This document shows, piece after piece, positions 1 to 6,884 of a stretch of DNA of 16,612 nt (position 1 is the first letter of the stretch; each line of letters opens with the position of its first letter). The position numbers and the translations under genes were made by a program. The DNA is taken from positions 1-16,612 of the forward strand of contig ONXX01000065.1 in assembly GCA_900321955.1 (NCBI GenBank). The letters run 5' to 3'. The notes beneath the pieces were generated by a model. The model had not been told where the DNA came from. It searched no databases and was given only the letters and a program-made list of their open reading frames with translations. Source of the DNA: an uncultured Bacillota bacterium (lineage in GTDB: Bacteria > Bacillota_I > Bacilli_A > Erysipelotrichales > Erysipelotrichaceae).

Positions 1-1
1 A

Positions 2-49
2 GAACTGGGTGAATATCAGCAGAAACTCAAGGAAATGCACGCTGAATAA
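2..49 (+). CDS. C-terminal end of an unidentified protein (partial)
   Basis: Frame 2 is open from the left edge to TAA at 47-49 and reads ELGEYQQKLKEMHAE. The charged, helix-like tail and the intrinsic terminator directly after it support a real gene end. Fifteen residues are too few to name a family. Confidence 0.55.
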   Translation, partial: ELGEYQQKLKEMHAE

Positions 50-58
50 GCAATGCCA

Positions 59-87
59 AGATGGTCCGTATGGATCATCTTTTTTTC
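59..87 (+). terminator. Intrinsic terminator after the upstream partial gene
   Basis: GATGGTCC (60-67) pairs with GGATCATC (72-79), including one G-U pair, around a four-base loop, and is followed by seven or more T. Confidence 0.75.
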
Positions 88-117
88 TGTTCACATCATT
101 TCACACGGTCTTGCAAT

Positions 118-146
118 TTTACTTTTAAAATAGGGTAGTTTAATAT
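118..146 (+). promoter_or_regulatory. Possible promoter of the VanZ-like gene
   Basis: TAATAT (141-146) resembles a -10 box. TTTACT lies 17 nt upstream (118-123) and matches the -35 consensus at four of six bases. A strong AAAGGAGG follows at 161-168. The -35 choice is uncertain. Confidence 0.4.
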
Positions 147-174
147 TAATAATGTTATGTAAAGGAGGTTTTCG

Positions 175-573
175 ATGTATAGGATTATTTACTATTTCAT
201 AACGTTGATTACCAGGCTTCATGCGAAAGTCTTATCCATAAATGACAATCACGGTCTCGATCTGACCGATAAACAGCTTCATTTTCTGATTATCGGTATC
301 TTTGGTTTTGCTATGCTGCTGGTCATTCAGCCGGTCTTCAAATGGCTGATCAAGCATCATGCGGAACTGATGATTACGTTCTTGTATGTATTTACGATCG
401 TGGTGGTCATCAGCTTTGCGATCGAGATCGGTCAGGCCTATTCCGGTACAGGCGATATGGACTTCTACGATATCGCATCAGGCATCCTGGGATTCTTTGT
501 CTTCTTTGGCATTTACCTGATCGGTTATCTTGCCTTTAACGGGGTAAGAAACAGTATTTCCAAAAGCAATTAG
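175..573 (+). CDS. VanZ-like family membrane protein
   Basis: A 132-residue integral membrane protein. Visible family features are D32-K33 followed by H36 at the start of a membrane segment, E84 and Q87 at the end of the second, and an acidic stretch (D94, D96, D99) before the last. Hydrophobic segments lie at about 36-55, 65-84 and 101-121, with a short hydrophobic N-terminus. This DK..H / E..Q / D..D pattern is that of the VanZ-like domain, named after the teicoplanin-resistance protein VanZ; the biochemical role of most members is unknown, and resistance should not be inferred here. The ATG follows AAAGGAGG by six nucleotides. The gene stands alone, with terminators on both sides. Confidence 0.8.
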   Translation: MYRIIYYFITLITRLHAKVLSINDNHGLDLTDKQLHFLIIGIFGFAMLLVIQPVFKWLIKHHAELMITFLYVFTIVVVISFAIEIGQAYSGTGDMDFYDIASGILGFFVFFGIYLIGYLAFNGVRNSISKSN

Positions 574-583
574 TCAGCAAATT

Positions 584-633
584 AAGCCGTTTCCGTTTTC
601 CTTGAAGTTCAGGAATGGGGAACGGCTTTTCTT
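584..633 (+). terminator. Intrinsic terminator after the VanZ-like gene
   Basis: AAGCCGTT (584-591) pairs with AACGGCTT (621-628). The stem extends inward through TCC/GGG including a G-U pair, and a T-rich tail TTTTCTT follows. Confidence 0.85.
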
Positions 634-656
634 ATGAAAACGATTCCTATATCGTT

Positions 657-662
657 TATAAT
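657..662 (+). promoter_or_regulatory. -10 box of the phosphofructokinase gene
   Basis: A perfect TATAAT lies 32 nt before the start codon. No good -35 is seen; the expected place (about 633-639) has a TATGAA-like sequence in the tail of the preceding terminator. Confidence 0.5.
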
Positions 663-694
663 AAGAGTGTCTTGAAATAGTAGGAGGATAAATC

Positions 695-2362
695 ATGAAT
701 ATTTCACCATTACAGGTACAAAGACTGAAATACAGCCCTAAACTGCCGGGTATGCTCAGACATGGCATCAATGAGATCTCAGTCAAGGAAGGCGAAGCAA
801 CGCAATCTGTTGCCGATCAGGAAAAGATCGCTGCCTTATTCCCGAATACTTACGGCAAGAAAGAGATCACATTTGAAAAGGGCACAAATACTTCTGTGGC
901 AAAGAAACAGGTCGTCGGTGTCATCCTTTCCGGCGGTCAGGCTCCGGGCGGTCACAACGTCGTTTGCGGCTTATATGATGCATTAAAGGCCACCAACAGC
1001 GAAAATGTACTGTATGGTTTTAAAGGCGGTCCAAGCGGACTTCTGGAAGATAATTATCTGGTCTTCGATGATGAATACATCAACCAGTTCAGAAACACCG
1101 GCGGTTTCGATATTATCGGCTCCGGCAGAACAAAACTGGAAACAGAAGAACAGTTTGCGGTAGCAGCTGAAGTATGCAAGAAGCACGGCATCACGGCGAT
1201 CGTCATCATCGGCGGCGATGATTCCAACACCAACGCTGCCGTATTGGCAGAATACTTTGCCGCCCACAATACAGGCGTTCAGGTCATCGGCTGCCCGAAG
1301 ACCATTGACGGCGACTTGAAGAATGAAGATATCGAATGTTCTTTCGGTTTTGATACAGCAACCAAGACTTATTCCGAACTCATCGGCAACATCGAAAGAG
1401 ATGCCAACTCCGCCAAGAAGTATTGGCACTTTGTCAAGGTTATGGGCCGTTCCGCTTCCCACGTTGCATTGGAATGCGCTTTAGAGACCCAGCCGAATAT
1501 CTGTCTGGTTTCCGAGGAAGTTGCCGAAAAGAAGATGTCCTTAGCACAGATCGCCGACTACATCGCCGATGCAGTCGCCAAGAGAGCGGAAAAGGGCATG
1601 AACTTCGGTGTCGCCATCATTCCGGAAGGTGTCGTCGAATTCGTCCCTGAATTCTCTGCCCTGATCAAAGAGATCAACGAAATGCTGGCAGGCGCCAAGG
1701 CCGAACAGTTCAATGCGCTTGCTTCCTGGAAGGAAAAATATGCCTTCATCGAAAACGGTTTAAGCAAGGAATCAATGGCTGTCTTTGCCAACCTGCCGGA
1801 AACCGTTCAGCAGCAGCTCTTCTTGGACAGAGATCCGCACGGAAACGTTCAGGTTTCTCTGATCGAATCTGAAAAGCTCTTCTCAGCTCTGGTTAAGAAC
1901 AATCTGGAACAGAGAAGAAAGAACGGTACCTACAAGGGTAAGTTCTCTGCTTTACACCACTTCTTCGGCTATGAAGGAAGATGTGCGTTCCCATCCAACT
2001 TTGATGCGGACTACTGCTATTCTCTCGGCTACAATGCCTTCATGCTGATCCAGTATGGCTATAACGGCTATCTTTCCAAGATCTCCAATCTGTCAAAACC
2101 GGCAGAAGAATGGGTCGCAGGTGGTATGCCGATCACCAAGATGATGAACATGGAAAGAAGACACGGCGAAGACAAGCCGGTTATCCGTAAGGCTCTTGTC
2201 GAATTAGACGGCAAGCCATTCAAGTACTTTGAAGCACACAGAGATACCTGGGCAGTGGAAACCTGCTACACATATCCGGGTGCAATCCAGTACTACGGAC
2301 CGGATGAGGTATGCAACCTCACCACCAGAACACTGGCTCTGGAAAAGGGTACGATGATCTAA
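695..2362 (+). CDS. pfp: Pyrophosphate--fructose 6-phosphate 1-phosphotransferase (long form)
   Basis: Catalyses reversible phosphorylation of fructose 6-phosphate to fructose 1,6-bisphosphate using PPi, in cytosolic glycolysis and gluconeogenesis. The glycine-rich motif GGQAPGG is at 80-86, GGDDSN at 173-178, PKTIDGD at 201-207 and MGR at 250-252. The second Asp of GGDD (ATP-dependent enzymes have GGDG) is the accepted mark of PPi use. The length of 555 residues fits the long PFP subfamily of clostridia, spirochaetes and plants, not the ~320-residue PfkA. The ATG lies 7 nt after AGGAGG and TAA is followed by a strong terminator. The gene is monocistronic. A separate ATP-dependent PfkA elsewhere in the genome cannot be excluded. 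Confidence 0.95.
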   Translation: MNISPLQVQRLKYSPKLPGMLRHGINEISVKEGEATQSVADQEKIAALFPNTYGKKEITFEKGTNTSVAKKQVVGVILSGGQAPGGHNVVCGLYDALKATNSENVLYGFKGGPSGLLEDNYLVFDDEYINQFRNTGGFDIIGSGRTKLETEEQFAVAAEVCKKHGITAIVIIGGDDSNTNAAVLAEYFAAHNTGVQVIGCPKTIDGDLKNEDIECSFGFDTATKTYSELIGNIERDANSAKKYWHFVKVMGRSASHVALECALETQPNICLVSEEVAEKKMSLAQIADYIADAVAKRAEKGMNFGVAIIPEGVVEFVPEFSALIKEINEMLAGAKAEQFNALASWKEKYAFIENGLSKESMAVFANLPETVQQQLFLDRDPHGNVQVSLIESEKLFSALVKNNLEQRRKNGTYKGKFSALHHFFGYEGRCAFPSNFDADYCYSLGYNAFMLIQYGYNGYLSKISNLSKPAEEWVAGGMPITKMMNMERRHGEDKPVIRKALVELDGKPFKYFEAHRDTWAVETCYTYPGAIQYYGPDEVCNLTTRTLALEKGTMI

Positions 2363-2368
2363 AAAAAC

Positions 2369-2396
2369 AAGCTCGGGATTCGATCCCGAGCTTTTC
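2369..2396. terminator. Bidirectional intrinsic terminator between pfp and asnA
   Basis: A perfect 11-bp stem, AAGCTCGGGAT (2369-2379) with ATCCCGAGCTT (2383-2393), has a TCG loop. A T-rich tail follows on the plus strand and, after one G, a seven-T run on the minus strand, so it can end both convergent transcripts. Confidence 0.92.
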
Positions 2397-2399
2397 TTT

Positions 2400-3345
2400 C
2401 TATAGGATAATAACTTCTTTTTCTTTGCAGTATCTGAGGGTTTCCTCATCCCAGATGGAAGACTGAACCTCGCCGATGTGCGCCTTGTTCATCAGCAGCA
2501 TGCACAATCTGCTCTCACCAATGCCACCGCCGATCGTATAGGGCAGCTGCTTATTGACGATCATCTGATGATACTTATACTGCAGCTTGTATTCTTCGTC
2601 TTTGATCTTCAATTGCCTCAATAAAGAGTTTTCATCGACACGGATGCCCATGCTGGAGATCTCGAAGGCACAATCCAGAAGTTCATTATAGTAGAGCAGG
2701 TCGCCATTCAGATCCCAGTCATCGTAGTCGGCTGCCCGATCATCATGCGGTTTTCCATCGCTGAGCTTGTGGCCGATCAAGATCCGGATACATATCCAGA
2801 ACTTCCTGTGAATCAAAGATATAAAGCTTTTCCTGCAAAGTCGTTGTGATGGAAGGATATTTTGCCTTTAAGGCATCCAGGGTTTCCAGAATGCACTGAT
2901 GGATCGCTCTCACCGTATCGTAGAGATAATCCGGATTGCGCTGGCTTTTGTTTATGACTTTTTCCCAGTCCCACTGGTCGACATAGATGGAATGCAGATT
3001 GTCGATCTTTTCATCCTTGCGGATGGCGTTCATATCGGTATATAAGCCGTTTCCTTCATAGAATTCATAGTCATGCAAAGCCATTCTTTTCCATTTGGCA
3101 AGAGAGTGGACGATGACGCATTCTTTATCGATAAAAGGGGCAGTGAAGCTTACAGCTTTCGCTTTGCCGTCCAGATCGTCATTCAAGCCGGTGCTTTTTA
3201 GGACAAATAAGGGGGCAGAGACACGCTTAAGATTCAGCGCCTTGGTCAGTTTTTCTTCAAATGTGCGTTTTATAAAGCTGATGGAGGCCTGTGTTTCGTA
3301 CAGGTCGAGAGAGGATTTGTATCCTTCAGGTAATCTTATACTCAT
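2400..3345 (-). pseudogene. asnA: Aspartate--ammonia ligase AsnA, frameshifted by an internal deletion
   Basis: AsnA makes asparagine from aspartate, ammonia and ATP, with a class II aminoacyl-tRNA-synthetase-like fold. Frame 1 from the ATG at 3345 carries HSLAKWKR and YVDQWDWE and runs through MYPDL. Frame 2 resumes with LIGHKLSDG, DYDDW, LNGD, SSMGIRVD and TIGGGIG and ends at 2400. At the junction (about 2776-2779), the roughly 20 residues that intact AsnA proteins have between YPDL and the IG-x-KLSDG motif are missing. One nucleotide stands in for about 60, so about 59 are lost and frame 1 stops at 2743. The two parts total about 314 residues, against 330 in E. coli. The ATG has no ribosome binding site and sits 7 nt after a -10 box. 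The deletion may be real or an assembly fault. Confidence 0.88.
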
Positions 3346-3352
3346 GCAATAT

Positions 3353-3361
3353 ATTCTAACA
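3353..3361 (-). promoter_or_regulatory. Extended -10 promoter of asnA, leaderless type
   Basis: On the minus strand TGT is followed directly by TAGAAT (3358-3353), which fits an extended -10 (TGn plus hexamer). Only seven nucleotides separate it from the ATG at 3345, so transcription should begin at or next to the start codon. No convincing -35 is seen. Confidence 0.5.
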
Positions 3362-3370
3362 CAAGATGAC

Positions 3371-3384
3371 TGAAAATATTTTCA
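3371..3384. promoter_or_regulatory. Perfect 14-bp palindrome, candidate operator
   Basis: TGAAAATATTTTCA is an exact inverted repeat just upstream of the asnA promoter, in the asnA/liv divergent region. It loosely recalls AT-rich Firmicute operators such as CodY boxes but does not match the CodY consensus spacing. The cognate regulator is unknown. Confidence 0.4.
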
Positions 3385-3394
3385 TAATTTGTTG

Positions 3395-3412
3395 AAAAAT
3401 GTATACATTTTT
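3395..3412. promoter_or_regulatory. Perfect 18-bp palindrome, candidate operator
   Basis: An exact inverted repeat with core TGTATACA flanked by five A on the left and five T on the right. Its centre is 26 bp from that of the 3371-3384 palindrome and it lies 22 bp upstream of the liv leader -35 box, a fitting place for an activator or for shared control of both divergent units. Confidence 0.45.
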
Positions 3413-3434
3413 GGAAATATTTACAGATTTTCGG

Positions 3435-3464
3435 TTGACATAGCGGGAAACGCTGATTTACACT
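3435..3464 (+). promoter_or_regulatory. Promoter of the liv leader and operon
   Basis: A consensus TTGACA (3435-3440), an 18-nt spacer and TACACT (3459-3464). The spacer contains an inverted repeat AGCG/CGCT (3442-3445, 3451-3454). The predicted start near 3471 gives a short 5' leader before the leader ORF. Confidence 0.75.
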
Positions 3465-3497
3465 AGTACCATACAAGAAGCGAAAGGAGGAACTTTG

Positions 3498-3617
3498 ATG
3501 AAAAACATGTGGAATGTATTTGACGAAGTCTACTCCTTTGTTGACGATATTATCGTCCTTATCGGTGTGTTAGTACTACGCGGCTTGCGCGGCATTATTA
3601 TTATGCATTCGTGCTGA
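3498..3617 (+). CDS. Leader peptide rich in branched-chain residues (39 aa), liv attenuator
   Basis: A short ORF missed by length cut-offs. It has a near-ideal AAAGGAGG (3483-3490), an ATG seven nucleotides later, and TGA at 3615-3617. Ile, Leu and Val fill 16 of 39 residues, and 13 of the 18 at positions 18-35 (runs IIVLI, VLVL and III). Several use codons scarce in the neighbouring genes (TTA, GTA, CTA, ATT instead of CTG, GTC, ATC). It sits between a consensus promoter and a terminator upstream of the branched-chain transporter operon. Such composition and placement are those of ilv/leu leader peptides that control attenuation by ribosome stalling. The alternatives, a small hydrophobic membrane peptide or a type I toxin-like peptide, are less favoured because the alternative RNA pairings and the operon's substrate both match attenuation. 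Confidence 0.7.
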   Translation: MKNMWNVFDEVYSFVDDIIVLIGVLVLRGLRGIIIMHSC

Positions 3618-3684
3618 CAGATCGATAATGGAAAGCTGAATTTGTGTATCAGGATGGGCTTGATATTATCGATGAGCTCATCCT
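3543..3684 (+). promoter_or_regulatory. Candidate transcription attenuator: alternative RNA pairings
   Basis: Segment 1, ATTATCG (3549-3555), lies in leader codons 18-20. Segment 2, ATCGATAAT (3621-3629), starts four nucleotides after the leader stop. Segment 3, ATTATCGAT (3665-3673), lies in the terminator loop. Segment 2 can pair with segment 1 (7 bp) or segment 3 (9 bp). Pairing 2:3 should exclude the terminator, because only one nucleotide (3674) links segment 3 to the terminator's 3' arm, too few to form a pseudoknot. A ribosome at the stop codon would cover segment 2 and allow termination; one stalled on Ile/Leu/Val codons would leave segment 2 free to antiterminate. The pairings are seen; the mechanism is inferred. 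Confidence 0.55.
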
Positions 3685-3689
3685 TTTTT
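3651..3689 (+). terminator. Intrinsic terminator between leader ORF and livJ (attenuator)
   Basis: AGGATGGGCT (3651-3660) pairs with AGCTCATCCT (3675-3684) with one G-U pair, and six T follow. It lies between the only strong promoter of the region and livJ, so transcripts of the operon must read through it unless the weak TATAAA at 3716-3721 serves as a second promoter. Confidence 0.85.
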
Positions 3690-3746
3690 GTTAGAAACAG
3701 CTAACAGGCTGTGTCTATAAATTCTAACTTTGAAAGGGGAATGAAA

Positions 3747-4870
3747 ATGAAAAAATTATTTGTGGTATTGCTCAGCATCCTTTGCGTGCTGACAATGGCC
3801 GGATGTTCATCCAATGAACAGCCTGCTCCGGCAGACGGCGGTGAAGCTGCGCCGACAGACGAAGTTGCTACTGTCAAACTGGGCTGTTCCGGTCCTTTGA
3901 GCGGCGACGCTAAGGTTTATGGTGAGGCTGTCAGAAATGCAGCCCAGCTCGCTGTTGATGAAATCAATGCATCTGACTCCAAGATCAAATTTGAATTCAA
4001 CATGGCTGATGATGAAGCCAGTGGTGAAAAAGCTGTTTCCGCATATTCTACACTCTATGACTGGGGTATGCAGGTTTCTCTGTTCACCGTTACTTCCGGT
4101 TCCGGTGCAGCCGTTGCAGCCAACTATGACGAAGACAAGATCTTTGCGATCACTCCATCCGGTTCTGCTACGGTATCGCTTCTGCTGACTATATGTCTCA
4201 GAAATTCGCTGACAAGAAGATCGCTGTCATCTATAAGTCAGACGATGTCTACTCTGCCGGTGTTTTCGAAAAGTTCACTGCAGAAGCTTCTGCCAAGAAT
4301 CTGAACGTTGTCTATTCCGGTGCTTTCACCAATGATTCCGCTACCGATTTCTCTACCCAGCTGACCGCTGCAAAAGATGCCGGTGCTGATCTGGTCTATC
4401 TGCCGATTTACTATCAGCCGGCTTCCATCATTCTGAAACAGGCCAGTGATATGGCTTATGCACCGGTCTTCTTCGGTATCGACGGTATGGACGGCATCCT
4501 GACGCTGGAAGGCTTCGATACTTCTCTGGCTGAGGGTGTTTACCTTCTGACACCGTTTGCAGCAGATGCTGACGATGAAGCAACCAAGCACTTTGTTGAA
4601 GCCTACAAGGCAAAATTCAACGAAACTCCGAACCAGTTTGCTGCTGATGCTTATGACTGTGTTTACGCAATCCACCAGGCATTGGAAAACATCGGCTACA
4701 ACTCCATGTACTCAACAAATGCTCTGTATGACGATATGATCAAACAGTTCACAACGATGACATTCAATGGTCTTACCGGTGAAAACATGACTTGGGCAGA
4801 AAACGGCGAAGTTTCCAAGGCTCCGAAGGCTGTCATCATCACCAATGGTGTTTACGTTTCAGCTGACTGA
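3747..4870 (+). pseudogene. livJ: Branched-chain amino-acid ABC transporter substrate-binding lipoprotein, frameshifted
   Basis: Periplasmic-binding-protein type I component of the Liv system, which would be anchored outside the membrane to capture Leu, Ile or Val. The ATG at 3747 is chosen because AAAGGGGA ends six nucleotides before it; an ATG at 3741 abuts that site. The signal peptide MKKLFVVLLS continues to the lipobox LTMAGC (lipid-bearing C20). Frame 1 is homologous to LivJ up to TPSGSAT; frame 2 resumes at GIASADYMSQKF from about 4172 and ends at TGA 4868-4870. The stretch family members carry between these points (about 17-19 residues, usually including a conserved N.F.....D..Q) is absent, with loss of frame; frame 1 stops at 4304. 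The remaining parts total about 373 residues; intact relatives are about 385-395. Deletion or assembly fault; if real, the operon lacks a working binding protein. Confidence 0.85.
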
Positions 4871-4891
4871 TTAATCTGTTACTGACTACTT

Positions 4892-4922
4892 AAAGGTTGC
4901 CGATACCTTCGGCAACCTTTCC
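4892..4922 (+). terminator. Intercistronic hairpin between livJ and livH
   Basis: AAAGGTTGCCGA (4892-4903) pairs perfectly with TCGGCAACCTTT (4909-4920) around a five-base loop. The downstream sequence is only TTTCC, so termination should be partial. Such hairpins commonly reduce downstream expression or protect the 3' end of binding-protein mRNA, so that binding protein exceeds permease. Confidence 0.7.
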
Positions 4923-4941
4923 TGCTTATCTGGTAAAACAT

Positions 4942-5823
4942 ATGACTTTTTTGACTTATCTTATTTCAGGACTGGCATTAGGCAGCGTTTATGCAATCAT
5001 TGCCTTAGGCTATACGATGGTATACGGCATCGCCAAGATGCTGAATTTTGCGCATGGCGATATCATCATGGCCGGCGGCTATGTTGCCTTTTTTGCGTTT
5101 ACCCGTTTTGGACTTCCGGCGTGGGCGTGCGTCGTCTTATCGATCGTCGCCTGTACGCTTTTGGGCGTGATCATCGAACGTCTTGCCTATAAGCCTTTAC
5201 GGCAGGCAAGTTCTTTATCCGTTCTGATCACGGCGATCGGCGTCAGCTACTTTTTGCAGAACGGTTCTCAATTGCTTTTCGGTTCAGATACCAAGATCTT
5301 CCCGCCGATGCTCACGCAGGGTTCCTTGAATCTGTTTGGCGGCAGTCTGACGATCTCCTATCTGACTCTGCTTACGATTTTCATCTGTCTGGCCATCATG
5401 GTCGTGCTGACTTTGTTCATCAACAAGACAAAGATCGGCAAGGCGATGCGTGCTTGTGCGGAAGACAAGGGCGCTGCCCAGCTGATGGGCATCAATGTCG
5501 ACACGACGATCTCGATCACCTTTGCGATCGGTTCCGGTCTGGCTGCCATTGCAGCGGTCTTGCTGTGCTGCACCTATCCATCCTTGTCACCGACGCTTGG
5601 CTCAATGCCCGGCATCAAGGCCTTTACGGCTGCCGTCTTCGGTGGTATCGGTTCGATTCCCGGTGCCTTATTGGGCGGTCTTTTGCTGGGCATGATCGAA
5701 AATCTGACCAAAGCTTACATATCAACACAGCTATCAGATGCGATCGTATTTACCGTATTGATCGTCGTCTTATTGATTAAGCCGACCGGCTTGCTCGGAA
5801 AGAAAGAGAATGTGAAGGTGTAG
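4942..5823 (+). CDS. livH: Branched-chain amino-acid ABC transporter permease LivH
   Basis: First membrane subunit of the Liv importer; it pairs with LivM to form the translocation channel. The 293-residue chain is strongly hydrophobic and has the family's opening (LISGLALGSVYAIIALG), the LNFAHGD motif, and a cytoplasmic EDKGAAQLMGIN segment corresponding to the EAA-like coupling motif that contacts the ATPase. The end, VVLLIKPTGLLGKKE, is typical. The frame is open upstream to a TTG at 4897, but that codon lies in the intercistronic hairpin and the family N-terminus begins at the ATG chosen here. This ATG lacks a clear ribosome binding site (only GGTAAA upstream), so translation may be weak. 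Confidence 0.93.
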   Translation: MTFLTYLISGLALGSVYAIIALGYTMVYGIAKMLNFAHGDIIMAGGYVAFFAFTRFGLPAWACVVLSIVACTLLGVIIERLAYKPLRQASSLSVLITAIGVSYFLQNGSQLLFGSDTKIFPPMLTQGSLNLFGGSLTISYLTLLTIFICLAIMVVLTLFINKTKIGKAMRACAEDKGAAQLMGINVDTTISITFAIGSGLAAIAAVLLCCTYPSLSPTLGSMPGIKAFTAAVFGGIGSIPGALLGGLLLGMIENLTKAYISTQLSDAIVFTVLIVVLLIKPTGLLGKKENVKV

Positions 5824-5825
5824 CT

Positions 5826-6884
5826 ATGAAAAACATGATGAATTTTCTTTTCGGCCGTAAAAACCGGTCAAGAACGATCAGTTTCCTTATTATTATCGCT
5901 GCCTATATCTTTATACAGGTATTGACCCATACAGTAAGGGTCAGCCGTCTGTTCACAAGCCTTTTGGTTCCGACCTGCTGCTACATCGTCTTAGCTTTAT
6001 CGCTCAACCTGGTTGTCGGTTTCTCCGGTGAACTTTCTTTGGGCCACGCCGGCTTTATGGCCGTTGGCGCATTTACGGCGGTTTCGGTTTCCGGTCTGAT
6101 GTCTTCGGTCATTGCCAACGACATCTTAAGACTGATCGTTTCCATCGTTGTCGGTTCGATCGTGGCGGCAATATTCGGTCTGATCATTTCAGTCCCGGTC
6201 CTGAAACTTTCCGGTGACTATCTGGCCATTGTCACATTGGCCTTTGGTCAGATCATCAAGTCTTTGATCAACAATGTCTTCTTAGGCTTTGACAAGAATG
6301 GTTTGCATTTCTCTTTTGTGACCAATGAGTTAAATATGGATGGCGGCAAGATGCTGCTGTCAGGCCCGATGGGCGCAACGGATACAGCGAAGATCTCCAA
6401 TTTCTCTGCCGGCATCATTCTGATCCTGATTACTTTGTTTGTCATTTATTCTCTGATCAACAGCCGTTACGGCAGAGCGATCATGGCAAGCAGGGACGAC
6501 CGCATTGCGGCTTCTTCGATCGGCATCAAAGTATCGTCAATCAAGACGCTGGCTTTTGTCACATCGGCTTTCCTGGCAGGCATGGCAGGGGCACTGTATG
6601 CCTTGAATTATTCCACGCTGCAGCCTGCAAAGTTCGATTTCAACACATCGATCCTGGCACTGGTCTATGTCGTCTTCGGCGGACTTGGCAATATCAACGG
6701 TACGATCATTTCAACGACAGTGTTGTATATATTACCGGAACTGTTGAGATCTTTACAGGATTACCGCATGCTGATCTATGCTGTCGTATTGATTGTCGTC
6801 ATGCAGCTGACCAATTCGGCAAAAGTCAGAGCAGCATTGAATAAAGTATCGGATTCGATCTTTAAGAAAGGAGCATCAAAATGA
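5826..6884 (+). CDS. livM: Branched-chain amino-acid ABC transporter permease LivM
   Basis: Second membrane subunit of the Liv importer, 352 residues with multiple hydrophobic segments. Recognisable family motifs are LSLNLVVGFSGELSLGHAGF near residues 57-77, GDYLAIVTLAFGQI, and a cytoplasmic coupling segment ASRDDRIAASSIGI, followed by GMAGALYALNY and VFGGLGNINGTI. A long basic N-terminal extension before the first membrane segment is normal for LivM. The start is two nucleotides after the livH stop, with AAGGTG upstream, and the 3' end overlaps livG by four nucleotides (ATGA), which suggests translational coupling. The frame is intact. Confidence 0.95.
   Translation: MKNMMNFLFGRKNRSRTISFLIIIAAYIFIQVLTHTVRVSRLFTSLLVPTCCYIVLALSLNLVVGFSGELSLGHAGFMAVGAFTAVSVSGLMSSVIANDILRLIVSIVVGSIVAAIFGLIISVPVLKLSGDYLAIVTLAFGQIIKSLINNVFLGFDKNGLHFSFVTNELNMDGGKMLLSGPMGATDTAKISNFSAGIILILITLFVIYSLINSRYGRAIMASRDDRIAASSIGIKVSSIKTLAFVTSAFLAGMAGALYALNYSTLQPAKFDFNTSILALVYVVFGGLGNINGTIISTTVLYILPELLRSLQDYRMLIYAVVLIVVMQLTNSAKVRAALNKVSDSIFKKGASK

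Noticed and set aside
983..1462. 159-codon open frame on the minus strand inside pfp
   Set aside because: It is a codon-usage shadow of an unmistakable PFP coding sequence, with no ribosome binding site or family motif.
3372..3383. CodY box reading of the GAAAATATTTTC palindrome
   Set aside because: It lacks the AATTTTCnGAAAATT arrangement (the half-sites are in the opposite order), so only a generic operator is proposed.
3498..3617. Leader ORF as a type I toxin of the Fst/TxpA kind
   Set aside because: It is short and hydrophobic, but no convergent antisense RNA promoter is seen and its Ile/Leu/Val runs, terminator and position before liv genes fit attenuation better. Not fully excluded.
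4238..4675. 145-codon minus-strand frame opposite livJ
   Set aside because: Antisense to clear LivJ homology in the second frame; no start signals.
4897..4941. Upstream TTG start for livH
   Set aside because: It lies within the intercistronic hairpin and the added residues do not resemble a LivH N-terminus.
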